64,000 bases of DNA from Begonia masoniana (Eukaryota; Streptophyta; Magnoliopsida; Cucurbitales; Begoniaceae). The position numbers and the translations under genes are program-made. Shown one piece after another: positions 1 through 9,898 of the stretch. Under the pieces are notes generated by a model that was not told the origin of the DNA, searched no databases, and saw nothing but the letters and a program-made list of their open reading frames with translations. Each line of letters starts with the position of its first letter. Position 1 is the first letter of the stretch. Where the stretch lies: positions 32,335,737 to 32,399,736 of the forward strand of contig CM039516.1 in NCBI GenBank assembly GCA_022432975.1, in the 5' to 3' direction.

Positions 1-639
1 TGTTTTCTGTCTGATTTGTTTTTCTGCTGATTTTGTTCTGCTGTTCTAAAACCGAGCATGTTCATCATATGGCTTTTAAATCACTTCTATTAAATTGTTA
101 AAGCATATCCCCTTGGTGTTACAATTTTCTGTTTTTAGTTGTTTAAAATTCTGCTTTGCTGTGATATTCTGTTGTTTGCTGTTAAACTGTTTGAAAATCT
201 ATTTTGTTTTTCAAATCATCCTTATTGCTTCACTGTTATCAGGTTTGCTGTCTTTATTAATTACAATTTTTGCTGCTAAAGAATATAAGCACATCTGTTT
301 GTTGAATTAAATCTTGCATGCAAAACCCTTTGGTCTAATTAATTCATGCATGCAAATGACTTATAAATTTGGTGAAATATGTTTTTAAAATTTAAGTGGT
401 AACCTCTGTTAGCTTTTATTTATTTTTGTTGAATTAGGATTTTCCTAAATCATTAATATTTAAATTTTAAATCCCGTATTTAAAAAAAAGAGAGATAATT
501 GAAAAAAAAAAAAATTAACCCTAAAATTTAAAATTAAAAATCCTAAGTAAGTTCCCAAATTTAAAGTTCAATTAATCTAAACTTTAGCTCGTGATTTTTT
601 TTAAACCTTCCTAAAACTTAGATTAAAGACAGGCATACT
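1..639. other. AT-rich non-coding DNA
   Basis: AT-rich sequence with homopolymer runs and no convincing reading frame. It lies immediately upstream of the gag-like relic and may be its leader or old LTR. I saw no primer binding site or LTR terminus here. Confidence 0.4.
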
Positions 640-1149
640 AGAAAAAGAATTATCCGAGGATATTACGATGAACCAAGCATTCCCCCATTTAGTGGCCTCA
701 ATGATAGGGATGGATATTTCTTTTGGGTTAAAAGGTTAGAAAAAAGGTTTGCTTATGAATATTATTGTGAATGGGAAAAGGTTCACTTCGCCTCTAAGTG
801 TTTAACCAAGGATGGTAAATCTTTGTGGGAAAGATTTGTAGTAAAGAAAAGAAGAAATAAGGAAGAAGACTTGATTTCTTGGACAACAATGAAGAGGTTA
901 TTTGAAGAAGAATTTTCCACGAAGCAACAAAAGCAAGAACCCAATTTTAGGAACAAAATCTTTAAGGACGATCACCCTATTTGTTATCCTAGCTCCTCCA
1001 AATTTAAGGATCAAAATATGCGTGAATATCCCTCTACTCATGGAAGAATTTTAAGGGATAAAATGAGGATAAGGACTAGGGTTAATCAACCACCAATTCT
1101 ACATTCCAAACCGATTGATTTAAGTCGACTAGAGAAAAGCATAGGATGA
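640..1149 (+). pseudogene. Retrotransposon gag-like fragment
   Basis: An open frame reads through a domain with the layout of plant LTR-retrotransposon Gag: PPFSG, then D.YFFWVKRLEKRF, then KVHFASKCL and SLWERF. This corresponds to the capsid start in which a tryptophan-rich helix is followed by a K/V-x-LA segment. About 170 residues are open, with no clear Met before the domain. The frame closes at 1149 with no zinc knuckle, protease or polymerase following. I infer a decayed, probably non-autonomous gypsy-type element. The match is by pattern only. Confidence 0.55.
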
Positions 1150-1195
1150 ACTTGAAATTACCACCCACTTTTTTGAAAAGTGGGTTCAAGAAACC

Positions 1196-2242
1196 TTGAG
1201 TGAACGTGCCAACCCACCAATCATCCTTAAACCACCGCCTCCTATGCCCAAAAAGTTTAATGAATTTAAAGAAGAAACTCTAAGTGGCGCTGAAGAACAA
1301 AAGATTTTAGAGAAAGCACCAAACTTAAAAGAAGAGGAGGAAGAAGCACTAGAAGAAGTTGATTGTCTTCCCGAAGAGGGTCAACTTCTCGAAATAGACA
1401 ATCAAAAGGAGGAAGAAATTTTGAAGGAAGAGGAAAGTGAACGATTAAAGGAGGAATTACCACAAGGTTTACCACCCATGCATAGAATTACATACCAATT
1501 AGATGGATTAACCCAAGAGCGCCCTCAATCAAGTAGTATCAATTGGCATCATAATCCCCTTTATAATGAATCACCCGCCTTCCAACCCTCAAATTTACCC
1601 TTCTTCAAAACAAATGACCTTTGGAAAGAAATGGTGGAAGACGATAAGATGCCTTACCAGTTGAAAGAAGTGTCAACATGGCATCAAGAAAAGAAGGAAA
1701 TAAGTGAAGAGATTATCTTTGGGATTTGTAATATGATCATTGGTCTACCTCACTCCCTTCCATATGTTGGGAGAATCAACTCTCCTTCACACCAATTTTT
1801 GAAGAAGTTAGCCTATTCCCTAGATCCTACATATTGTGCTACTTTAGTCCATAGTGGAAATAGGCAAAACAAGAGGAAATTTACACCTAATGTACTCAAA
1901 AAATGCCCTAATTTATAATTGGGTGAACTAACGAAACAACTAGCCTTTTCATTTGGATATTACAAATTTTATCATCGTATTAAAGAAAAAGAGTTGGTAG
2001 ATTTAGTATTTGCAAGTTATCTACCCTTCGACTATGAGATTACTTGGCTTTCTAAGATGGATTGGGGTAAAAATTGTTTTTGTTGTCATATTGATCTTGG
2101 TTTCTTGATAAAGAATTTTGAAGAATTGGCTCATTGGACAAAAGAGTATAATTGGGACACTGTGCTACCACATCTGGAATTTCTGCTAGAATCGAAACTT
2201 TCACTCCACCAACCAGCAAACGCCCTTCGAAGTAGCTTTTGA
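1196..2242 (+). pseudogene. Unrecognised ORF downstream of gag-like fragment (one stop)
   Basis: A reading frame of about 349 codons is interrupted only by a TAA at 1916-1918 and then continues in the same frame. It opens with a codon other than ATG, so the true start is unknown. The first 100 residues are proline-rich and then strongly acidic, with long Glu/Lys runs suggesting a charged, perhaps coiled segment. The second half (from about residue 110) is less biased and richer in aromatic residues, as in a folded domain. I do not recognise the family. By position after a gag-like frame it could be the second product of a non-autonomous retroelement. It is not a known pol domain: there is no RT, RNase H or integrase motif. 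Confidence 0.4.
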
Positions 2243-2879
2243 ATTCAATCCACCTACCTTTACCAAAGGACTACATATCAAGGCCACCCAACCACTCAAA
2301 ATTTGGAGTTTATATCAAAAATACTATTGGTGGTTGAAAGGATTTCAACTCTACACCTTAATGAAGGACTACACCCTCATCTTATCTTCATGTTCAAGTT
2401 TAAAATCTTAGCGAGTTTAGTTGAGACCCTTGGTACTAATTTGGGAGAGAACATCATCGGAAAGAAGCCAACCAATGGATTTGAGGTCAAATCCTCAAAT
2501 CACCCGGAGAGGATGACATGCCTAGGGGACCAATTACTTGAAAACACGAAAAAGGCCTAAAACTTTATTTATTCTCCTTGCTTATTATGATGTTTCTTTT
2601 GTAGGTGTTGATCCAGTTGGAGATGCCACGTGGGATTCTAGCTCGTTGGACATGGATGCCACATGGGAGCCTAGCTATATGGATGCCCTCTTGGAAAGCT
2701 CAGAACGGAATGAAGAAAACACTAGAGCACCAGCTGGAGTATCAGAAGCCGGAATTTGTCTTCCGGGGAACAAATCGTTGTAAAATTTCTTTGGCTTGTT
2801 TTATTTATTATCTTATTTTTGGCAAACTTTTAGCCATTAGTTTTTGGAATCCATGCATTAGTTTTGTTAGTAAGACTTA
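2243..2879 (+). other. Retroelement 3' region, non-coding
   Basis: Only short frames are present. A pyrimidine-rich tract ending in TTTGTAG near 2604 resembles a splice acceptor, so the element may have had a spliced 3' exon. No pol motif is visible. Confidence 0.3.
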
Positions 2880-3750
2880 GTCACATCTTGGTGGCATGGT
2901 TGTGGATTGAAAACCACAAGTGGTTAGGCCCATTACGAAGCCCACTATTTGGCCTCCGTTGGAATCATCACTTGGCCCATATTTGGAAGCATCACTTGGC
3001 CCACATTTGGCCAACATTTAGATGCAACACCTTCATTAAATAGGCCTATGGAGAGCCAACCCAAGAAAGCCCAAGCTTGAAGATTTGGCCCATGCAAGCA
3101 CATCAAGTAGTGGCCACAAGGATGGATGACATGGCCATTTAGCACCATTGATCAAGAAAAACAAGGAAAACATCTCAACCTTTGGATAAAGCACATGGAT
3201 TGCAATCTTGTCCCTTCATCTTGGCCTTCATCAATGGCTCCAATCCTTTCCATGAAAACCCTAACCTCCACTCTAGGTCTATATAATGCATGCATATTGT
3301 TGTTTTCAAGAACTTTTTTGTCAATTTATAAAATATCCCTTTTTGCTTCTTTGAGGTGGTTAGCCTTTGAGAGTTTCCTTGGTTCTTTGAACCAAGTGGA
3401 GAAGCCCTCCATTATTATCCTAGCTTCGGGTTGCTAGGATAATCCTTATTCATTCTCTCGCCTTCTCCAACGGGAGTCGGAGTTGAGGAAGAAAACCTAG
3501 GCCTTAGGTGGTCGGTTTTCCTACGGGAAAATCGTTTATCCGAGAGCTTAAACTGTAAGATAAATACCTTTCTCTTCATCTATTTCTCCATTTTCTATCA
3601 TAGTTCATGCCATTATCATGCTTATAATATTCGGCCTTCACTCATCACACACATCACTTGCATTTATTTTCATTTTCTTCTCCATTTCCTTCTCTTTATT
3701 TTAAGTTTTTGCATAAAACTTGCACCCGAGCACATTTCCTATTTTTGTAG
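2880..3750 (+). repeat. LTR-like end of the left retroelement
   Basis: The segment holds a TATA-like CTATATAATGC at about 3279, a T-rich leader, and a conserved block (about 3375-3535) reading through a CTAGCTTCGGGTTGCTAG hairpin. The same block, diverged, lies inverted at about 46965-47100, also after a TATA box (TCTATAAATAC on the minus strand). Two copies with the same promoter-leader order argue for an LTR. Exact TG...CA ends and a target duplication were not found. Confidence 0.45.
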
Positions 3751-3809
3751 GTATCGCACGGACCCTTCTCTAGGGGATCCCGTGTCATCTGTTAAATGAT
3801 GTTATTGTA

Positions 3810-3970
3810 CTGTGTAAGTACGTTATGTCTAGGAGACTGTAATTTAAGTGGATCTTTAGTGACCCTCTAGCCTTTCTGGGAACCTACTTGGAAATGAAAT
3901 TCTATCTAAGGAGATTGTCAATAGCAATTTTTTCTAGGAATTATCCTGATAAGTACTTTCAATATTTTAA
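3810..3970 (+). repeat. Dispersed ~160-bp repeat, copy 1
   Basis: Shares an ordered set of words (GTTATGTCTAGGAGA, AATTTAAGTGGA, CCAGCCTTTCT-like, ACTTGGAAAT-like) with 22425-22585. Here it sits just upstream of the first exon of MULE copy 1; the other copy is inside the intron of MULE copy 2. Confidence 0.6.
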
Positions 3971-4247
3971 TTTTTGTATTTTATTAATTTTGTTTTAACA
4001 TTTTTTTTAGCAACGACGATGGATTCCAATTCAAGTAGATCGGTTGATTTAGACGAGAGATCAATTGGTGATGCCAAAATAGATTGGTATTCGAAAAACA
4101 CGCCTGCATATGGTGATCTACGAGCATTCGATCACACAGATGCAAATGAAGAAATATTCATCTATTCAACCTCCAAAACATTGGACGATGAGCTTCGAAC
4201 ACCGGTCGGCTCAGGTGACGAGGAGGTGGAAAGCAGACCGGTAAGAG

Positions 4248-5435
4248 CAGGGGTGTGCAAAACCCAGTTCGGTTTGGTTTTGGAGAGGCACCTAACCGAA
4301 TCGATCACCATTCGATTTCGAAGTAACCGAACCGAAATCGATCGTCTAACCAGTCGAAACCGAACCAGAACAAAACAGAAAGTTTCGGTTCGGTTTGGTT
4401 CCGGTTCTTCTCCAATCTGCAGACAGCAGACTACACACCACAACCCATTTCCCATCTCCATTTTCAACCGTCGGCGCCCACGACTACAGACTATGAGGCA
4501 CGAGTTGCATTTCTTCCTCGCGCTGAGTCGCCGATACAGAGCAAAGAGCTCTGTGCCTCCGAATCGACGATCGTCTCTCGCATTGTCTCTCACTCTCTTC
4601 TCTAGCGATGTGCGCAGTGATCCATTAACAAATGTATGGGAAGCTGAACCGATTTGTCCAATAATGGCAACCAAGAAAGCAATCACCAGCAAAGAAGAAA
4701 AATTCAGAACAACCTCATAGCCTGAGCATCGCCGGGGACTCATCCGCCTGAGGTTCATTAGGAAGAGGAGTGTAGGAGTAGGGAATGGAGGTGGGAAGTT
4801 CGTCCTGCTCAGAGGATGAAGAAAACGGATTTCTGATCACCATGCGTGGATTCTTCATATCCGAACAAAACAAAGCTAGAGAGAGAGAGAAAGAGAGATA
4901 AAGGATAAAAAAGGTGGAGTTGTATATCAATGGAGGTTTGGCCGTCAGAGCTGTTTTGGTATTCCAATAAACGTCGTATTCCTGTTTGGCTGGCGAGAAA
5001 GTGAGAGAAACAGAGAAAAGAAAGATGGAAAATTGGAGAAATCAAGTCATAAATGGGAAACAACAAACAAATATAATTCACAAGATCTGATCTGAAAAGC
5101 CTTCTCCAATGGCAATGAGTCATCAAATTTAGACAACCTTGTTTGACGTGGTGCCTATTGGTTGACTGCTTCTACAACTTTGATTTTGACCCCAATTATT
5201 GCAACTTACCCTGTCATCACAACCCAACTCAACCAAACAGCAGCACAAAGAACCTTAGAAACATATTTCATCGGTTTGGTTCGGTTTCTATCAGTTTTGA
5301 CCGATCCAAACCGAAAACCGAACAACTTATTTTTGGTTCTTGCAATTTAGAACCGAAGTTTGATTTTATTATGCTCAAAACTGACCCGATCCGAACCGAT
5401 TTCACCGGTTCCAGGTTCAGTTTTGCACACTCCTA
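4248..5435. mobile_element. Non-autonomous hAT transposon (1188 bp)
   Basis: Terminal inverted repeats CAGGGGTGTGCAAAAC (left) and, read inward from the right, TAGGAGTGTGCAAAAC are flanked by a perfect 8-bp duplication GGTAAGAG (4240-4247 and 5436-5443). TIR sequence and TSD length are those of plant hAT elements. Subterminal regions are rich in GGTTCGGTT/AACCGAACC words. No transposase is encoded, so it depends on one in trans. It interrupts the MULE copy 1 transposase just after its first exon, at a site still intact in copy 2 (CCAGTAAGGGAAG near 21530). Confidence 0.93.
4615..4858 (-). pseudogene. Captured first-exon fragment, vacuolar invertase-like
   Basis: Inside the hAT, the minus strand starts at ATG 4858 and reads a hydrophilic N-terminus with YSYTPLPNEPQADESP. 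After one frameshift a hydrophobic anchor follows (LNFSSLLVIAFLVAIIG), then a polar Ser/Thr/Asn-rich stretch. A short cytosolic tail with a YTPLP-type motif followed by a single membrane anchor is the N-terminal layout of plant vacuolar acid invertases (GH32). The catalytic domain is absent. The CT-rich sequence upstream (about 4870-4910) may be captured 5' UTR. The family call is inference from layout and motif; another signal-anchored protein is possible. Confidence 0.45.
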
Positions 5436-6948
5436 GGTAAGAGAACAAATCTCAATGAGATTTTTTTAGGTAGACAATATGGTTCTTTAGAAGAAATTAA
5501 AGAAGTAATACGCAAATATTCTTTGAAAAATGGTTATGGTATAAAATTCACTAAAAAGTGAAAAGAGGCGACTAACGGCTAAGTGTGAAGATTGATGTGG
5601 GTGGCGACTGCATGCTTCGAGGATGCAAGATGAGCATACGTTTTAAATAAAGAGTTTGATCGACTCTCACAGCTGTTCGAGGAAAGTTGAGAATCGACAA
5701 GCTTAAGCAAAATGGGTGGTGAAGCATTACCTAGACAGGATTCAAAAGTTACCCTACCTGGGACATCCCTTCTATTATCGAGACAATGAGGAAGGACTTC
5801 ACCTATTGACATTTCACCCAGTCTTGCCAAAAGAGCAAGAAGCATAGCTCGAACCATCAATGAAGGGAATGTGATGAACAGTACTGGCAACTATGGTCGT
5901 ACGCATCCAAAATATTCAGATTAAATCTGGGCAGCACAGTAAAAATTGATAGGAACCCAGTGGGCCCTAATTTATTGGGATTCCAAAGATTGTATATGTG
6001 CATAGCTGCTTGCAAGACTAAGTTGCTGGAGTGCGAGACACCCGTTATCTGCTTGGATGACTATCATATGAAGGGTCGTGTACCGACCAATTACTCACAG
6101 CCGTTAGTATTGATGGCAACGATGGAATATATCTCGTTGCTGTTGCCAACGTCAAATCTGAGTGTGCGAACTCAGGGACATGATTTTTGCAAATATTAAA
6201 GCAAGACCTAGACAATGAATCGGGCTGCAGTTGAACACTTGTTTCAAAATGACAAAAGGTATAATGCTTTTCTCAATGTTATTTCAAATTTTGGGGCGTT
6301 GTGGTAGTAATATTGTTTTATTGACACTATTTTTCGTGCAAATATCAGCGGTTACAGAGAGCTGTTCGAGAATAATTTGAACATGTTGAACACCGCTTCT
6401 GCCTCCGGCTTATGTACGCGAATTTCAAAGACTATTTTCGGGGCAAAGCATACAAAGATGCGATATGGAATGTGGACAGGGCACCAACGGAGGCTCATTT
6501 TGCGCATGAAATGCGAAAATTATACCAACTAAATCTAGAAGCCCACGCATGGCTTTAAGCAGAAAAGCCTAAATATTGGGCTATTTATGCTTTCTCTTCG
6601 AATCCCAACATGCGATCTGGGATTGAATAATTTGTGCGAGTCATTCAGTGCACTTCTTTTGCCGGTCAGGGACAAACCGATCCTAACCATGTTCGAGATG
6701 ATCTGAAAGTGCTTGATGGCTCACATCGTGAAGAAGTTTGAGAAGGTGGCCCAATAAACTGACATCCCGTGTCTCCATATAAGGAAAAAAAACTTGGTAA
6801 GCTAACGAGTGCATCTGGAAATTGGAGTGCATTGTTTGCGGGAGCTGCACGATTTCAGGTTAGCAACGAATACGAATAATTCGTTGTCGACATGAATTTG
6901 TGTGTGTGCAACTGTACTAGGTGGGAGGTTACAAGAATCTCTTATGTC

Positions 6949-9036
6949 CATTCCATTCCATTCCTTATATGTACTGGATGAGAGTAGTGCTGGAAAATTA
7001 TGTGCATGAATGCTATCACAAGGCAAGATACCTGCAGATGTACTCACACTATATTCGTCGCATTAGCGGCCAACTAATGTGGTCGCCCGTAGAAGGTATG
7101 AACGAAATCCTCTCGCCCAAAAGAAAGTGTCAACCTGGTAGGCCAAAGAAGATAATAGTGCGAGATGCCGAAGAGCCGTCAAACTCGATAATTAGTAAGA
7201 GGAACTCAACCGTGTGGTGTCGCATATGTCGGCAGCAGGGACATAATACTCGCACTTGTCCTACCCGGGGATCAACTTCAGGCGGTGCTTCGAAAAACAC
7301 ACTCATGGGCTTCAACACATTTGACAGGATACAGAAATCTTCAACATGCGGCCGTGGTAGAAATTGTTGACTTTTTGTTGGCGGAGACACGAGTCATTGC
7401 TTTTATTTATTTATTCTTTAATTATTAATTTAATTTTTTTAAGGTACCATTTATTAATTTAAGTATTATGGTTAGAATAAGTATCTAATTTATTTATTTT
7501 TGAAAGGTGATTGAAATTATTAATTTTTCTTTGGATTTTTTTTATATATTTATTTTTTTAAGTATTAATTTATTTAAATAATATTTATTTATTTTAGTTT
7601 ATTCAAGTATTTAAATTATTATTTTTGAAAAGTGATTTAAATTGTAATTATTTATTTAATTTTAGTCTTCACGAAATTTACATACAAAAACTAAACTACA
7701 CTACACCGGTGGGTTATCATCGTTTTCGACGAGGCTGTCATTCGCCATCCAATTCTAGACACTCGCATCCAATCCATCAACTCTACCTATGAGGTGCTAG
7801 ATGTTCCGCTGCTAACTCTGCTGTATCTCCCGTACATGCTGCAGGTGCTACTGGTACGTCTGTTGCACTTGATACATCTACTAGTACTACGTATGCTGCA
7901 TATGCTGCATTTGAGTAATCTGCTGCAGATACTGTCTCATGCCCCCATCCACTAGCCTCATCTTCCTCCTGGGGGGCCAATAGCGGTGATGTTGGCCTCC
8001 ATTCCATCTTACATGTATGGATGAGAGTAGTGCTGGAAAATATGTGCATGAATGCTATCACAAGGCAAGATACCTGCAGATGTACTCACACTATCTTCGT
8101 CGCAATTAGCGGCCAACTAATGTGGTCGCCCGTAGAAGGTATGAACGAAATCCTCTCGCCCAAAAGAAAGTGTCAACATGGTAGGCCAAAGCAGATAATA
8201 GTGCGAGATGCGAAGCGCCGTCAAACTCGATAATAGTAAGAGGAACTCAACCGTTGTGTGTGTCGCATATGTCGGCCGCAGGGACAATATACTCGCACTT
8301 GTCATATCGGGGATCAACTTCAGGCTGGTGCTTCGAAAACACCACTCATGGGCTTCAACACATTGACAGGATACAGAAATCTCAATATGCGGCGTGGTAG
8401 AACTTGTGACTTTTTGTGGCGGAGACACGAGTCATTGCTTTTATTATTATTCTTTAATTATTAATTAATTTTTTTAAGGTACCATTTATTAATTTAAGTA
8501 TTATGGTTAGAATAAGTATCTAATTTATTTATTTTGAAAGGTGATTGAAATTATTAATTTTTCTTTGGATTTTTTTTTATATAATTTATTTTTTTTAAGT
8601 ATTAATTTATTTTAAATAATATTATTATTTAGTTTATTCAAGTATTTAAATATATTTTTGAAAAGTGATTTAAATGTAATTATTTATTTAATTTTAGTCT
8701 TCACGAACTTTACAGAAATTTACATACAAAACTAAACTACACTACACCGGTGGGTTATCATCGTTTTCGACGAGGCTGTCATTCGCCATCCAATTCTAGA
8801 CACTCGCATCCAATCCATCAACTCTACCTATGAGGTGCTAGATGTTCCCGCTGCTAACTCTGCTGTATCTCCCGTACATGCTGCAGGTGCTACTGGTACG
8901 TCTGTTGCACTTGATACATCTACTAGTACTACGTATGCTGCATATGCTGCATTTGAGTAATCTGCTGCAGATACTGTCTCATGCCCCCATCCACTAGCCT
9001 CATCTTCCTCCTGGGGGGCCAATAGCGGTGATGTGG
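6949..9036. repeat. Imperfect ~1.04-kb tandem duplication (6949-7997 / 7998-9036)
   Basis: The end of the MULE transposase, an AT-rich spacer and the end of ORF2 appear twice head to tail. The copies differ mainly by one- to three-base insertions and deletions, many in homopolymers or short repeats. The first copy keeps the transposase C-terminus open; the second breaks it but runs on into the complete ORF2. This may be an assembly artefact and not a true duplication. Confidence 0.85.
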
Positions 9037-9590
9037 TCTCCTCCATTGGCATTGCCCGAGAGATGGATGCCCTCTGGTCACTCTTCAGCACCCAAGCACC
9101 ATCGACTTCCATGAAGCACATCTGCATCAAATGCGAGGTGTTGAATACGTCGGTTGACCTTTGAACTATTCTCGGCTCACCATCTGGTATCTGTAGCCTA
9201 GCTCGATCGATGATCTTTATAATCAATGTTCCGTACGAGAGATTCATCTTTCTTACCCTCCCGACCTCAAGCATGTGACTTAAAATCAAGAAGTCAGGGT
9301 CAAAAGGATTCTCGTTGCACAGCTTCTCCATGACATAGAAGTCCATGAAGCTCATGAGATTTCGATGTCTCTCTCGCGATAGAAGAGTGTGGGCTAGCAT
9401 GTTGTGAAGAACCTGACCTCTAACATTCAGATCTCTGGTTCGTGGCTTAACGAACACCTCGATGTTGGAATTGATATGAATTCCCCTTAGGAACTCTACT
9501 CCCTCGGGCAATGTGAAAAAATGGCAATTTCAGAAAGCATGGTAATATTGCTTCGCTCCTTCTATGGCAAACCCCAGAGAAATATCGCTA
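8828..9590 (-). pseudogene. MULE-associated ORF2, copy 1
   Basis: A minus-strand frame converges on the MULE transposase. From 9511 it is open for 227 codons; the same frame continues upstream to about 9590 through one stop (FAIEGAKQYYHAF). Recognisable blocks are EGVEFLRGIHINSNIEVF, KPRTRDLN, a helix-rich RGQVLHNMLAHTLLSRERHR, DFYVMEKL, FDPDFLILSHMLEV and a C-terminal EVDGAWVLK. All are shared in order with 28420-29621. It resembles the plant-specific putative transposon protein family (Pfam Transposase_32-like), a call made by pattern only; biochemical role unknown. The C-terminus is Ala/Val/Ser-rich, unlike the coiled C-terminus of copy 2. Confidence 0.6.
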
Positions 9591-9898
9591 AAGAAAGCAA
9601 AAAGTCGCCGCTTATATAGAGAAAAATATTAAAAGAAATAAAAAAATAAAATGTCAATATTATTTTAAATTTTCTAAAGTAAATGATAAAAAAAGAACTT
9701 CATATCTAGTCGTTGAACGCGGAGAAATATCGCCGGAGCAAGGAACTAATTGACAGAGTATGAAGAGATTTAGATTTAGGTGTGTGTTGAATAAAATATG
9801 AGGGGGAGGGGTGTTAAATAGGGGGAGAGAGGTCGGCCAGTCGTGACAAAGTCACGGGTTTTGTCTTTTTCAATGGTGGACCGCCTGGCCTCTCTATG
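9591..9898. other. Non-coding flank of MULE copy 1 with one hairpin arm
   Basis: No coding frame. Bases 9845-9865 (GACAAAGTCACGGGTTTTGTC in part) form one arm of an inverted repeat. The matching arm lies at 20133-20153, on the other side of gypsy element A. Confidence 0.5.

Larger units (their letters stand above)
4019..7370 (+). pseudogene. Mutator-like (MULE) transposase, copy 1, disrupted
   Basis: Relic of a MuDR-type transposase, the enzyme that cuts and inserts Mutator-like elements. The first exon (ATG at 4019, about 75 codons, with TLDDELRTPV) is followed after the hAT insertion by a frameshifted N-terminal region. Next comes the MULE core start (CLDDYHMKGR, first catalytic Asp, near 6050) and a core in several frames to FLQILKQDL. 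The usual second catalytic Asp (SDRQKG) has decayed to SK-stop-QK near 6250. After an intron-like gap come the MULE block with FRGKAYKDAIW and HEMRKLYQL, a SWIM-like CNC-x3-W, and a CCHC knuckle (CRICRQQGHNTRTCP, about 7220-7265). Many stops and indels: inactive. Copy 2 is at 21361-23640. Confidence 0.85.

Noticed and set aside
3974..4720. 248-codon frame as one protein
   Set aside because: Its first third is MULE exon 1; the rest is the terminal part of the inserted hAT, so it is an insertion fusion.
4162..4758. 198-codon minus-strand frame as one gene
   Set aside because: Only the part near 4615-4720 resembles a protein; the remainder is hAT subterminal repeat and MULE DNA.
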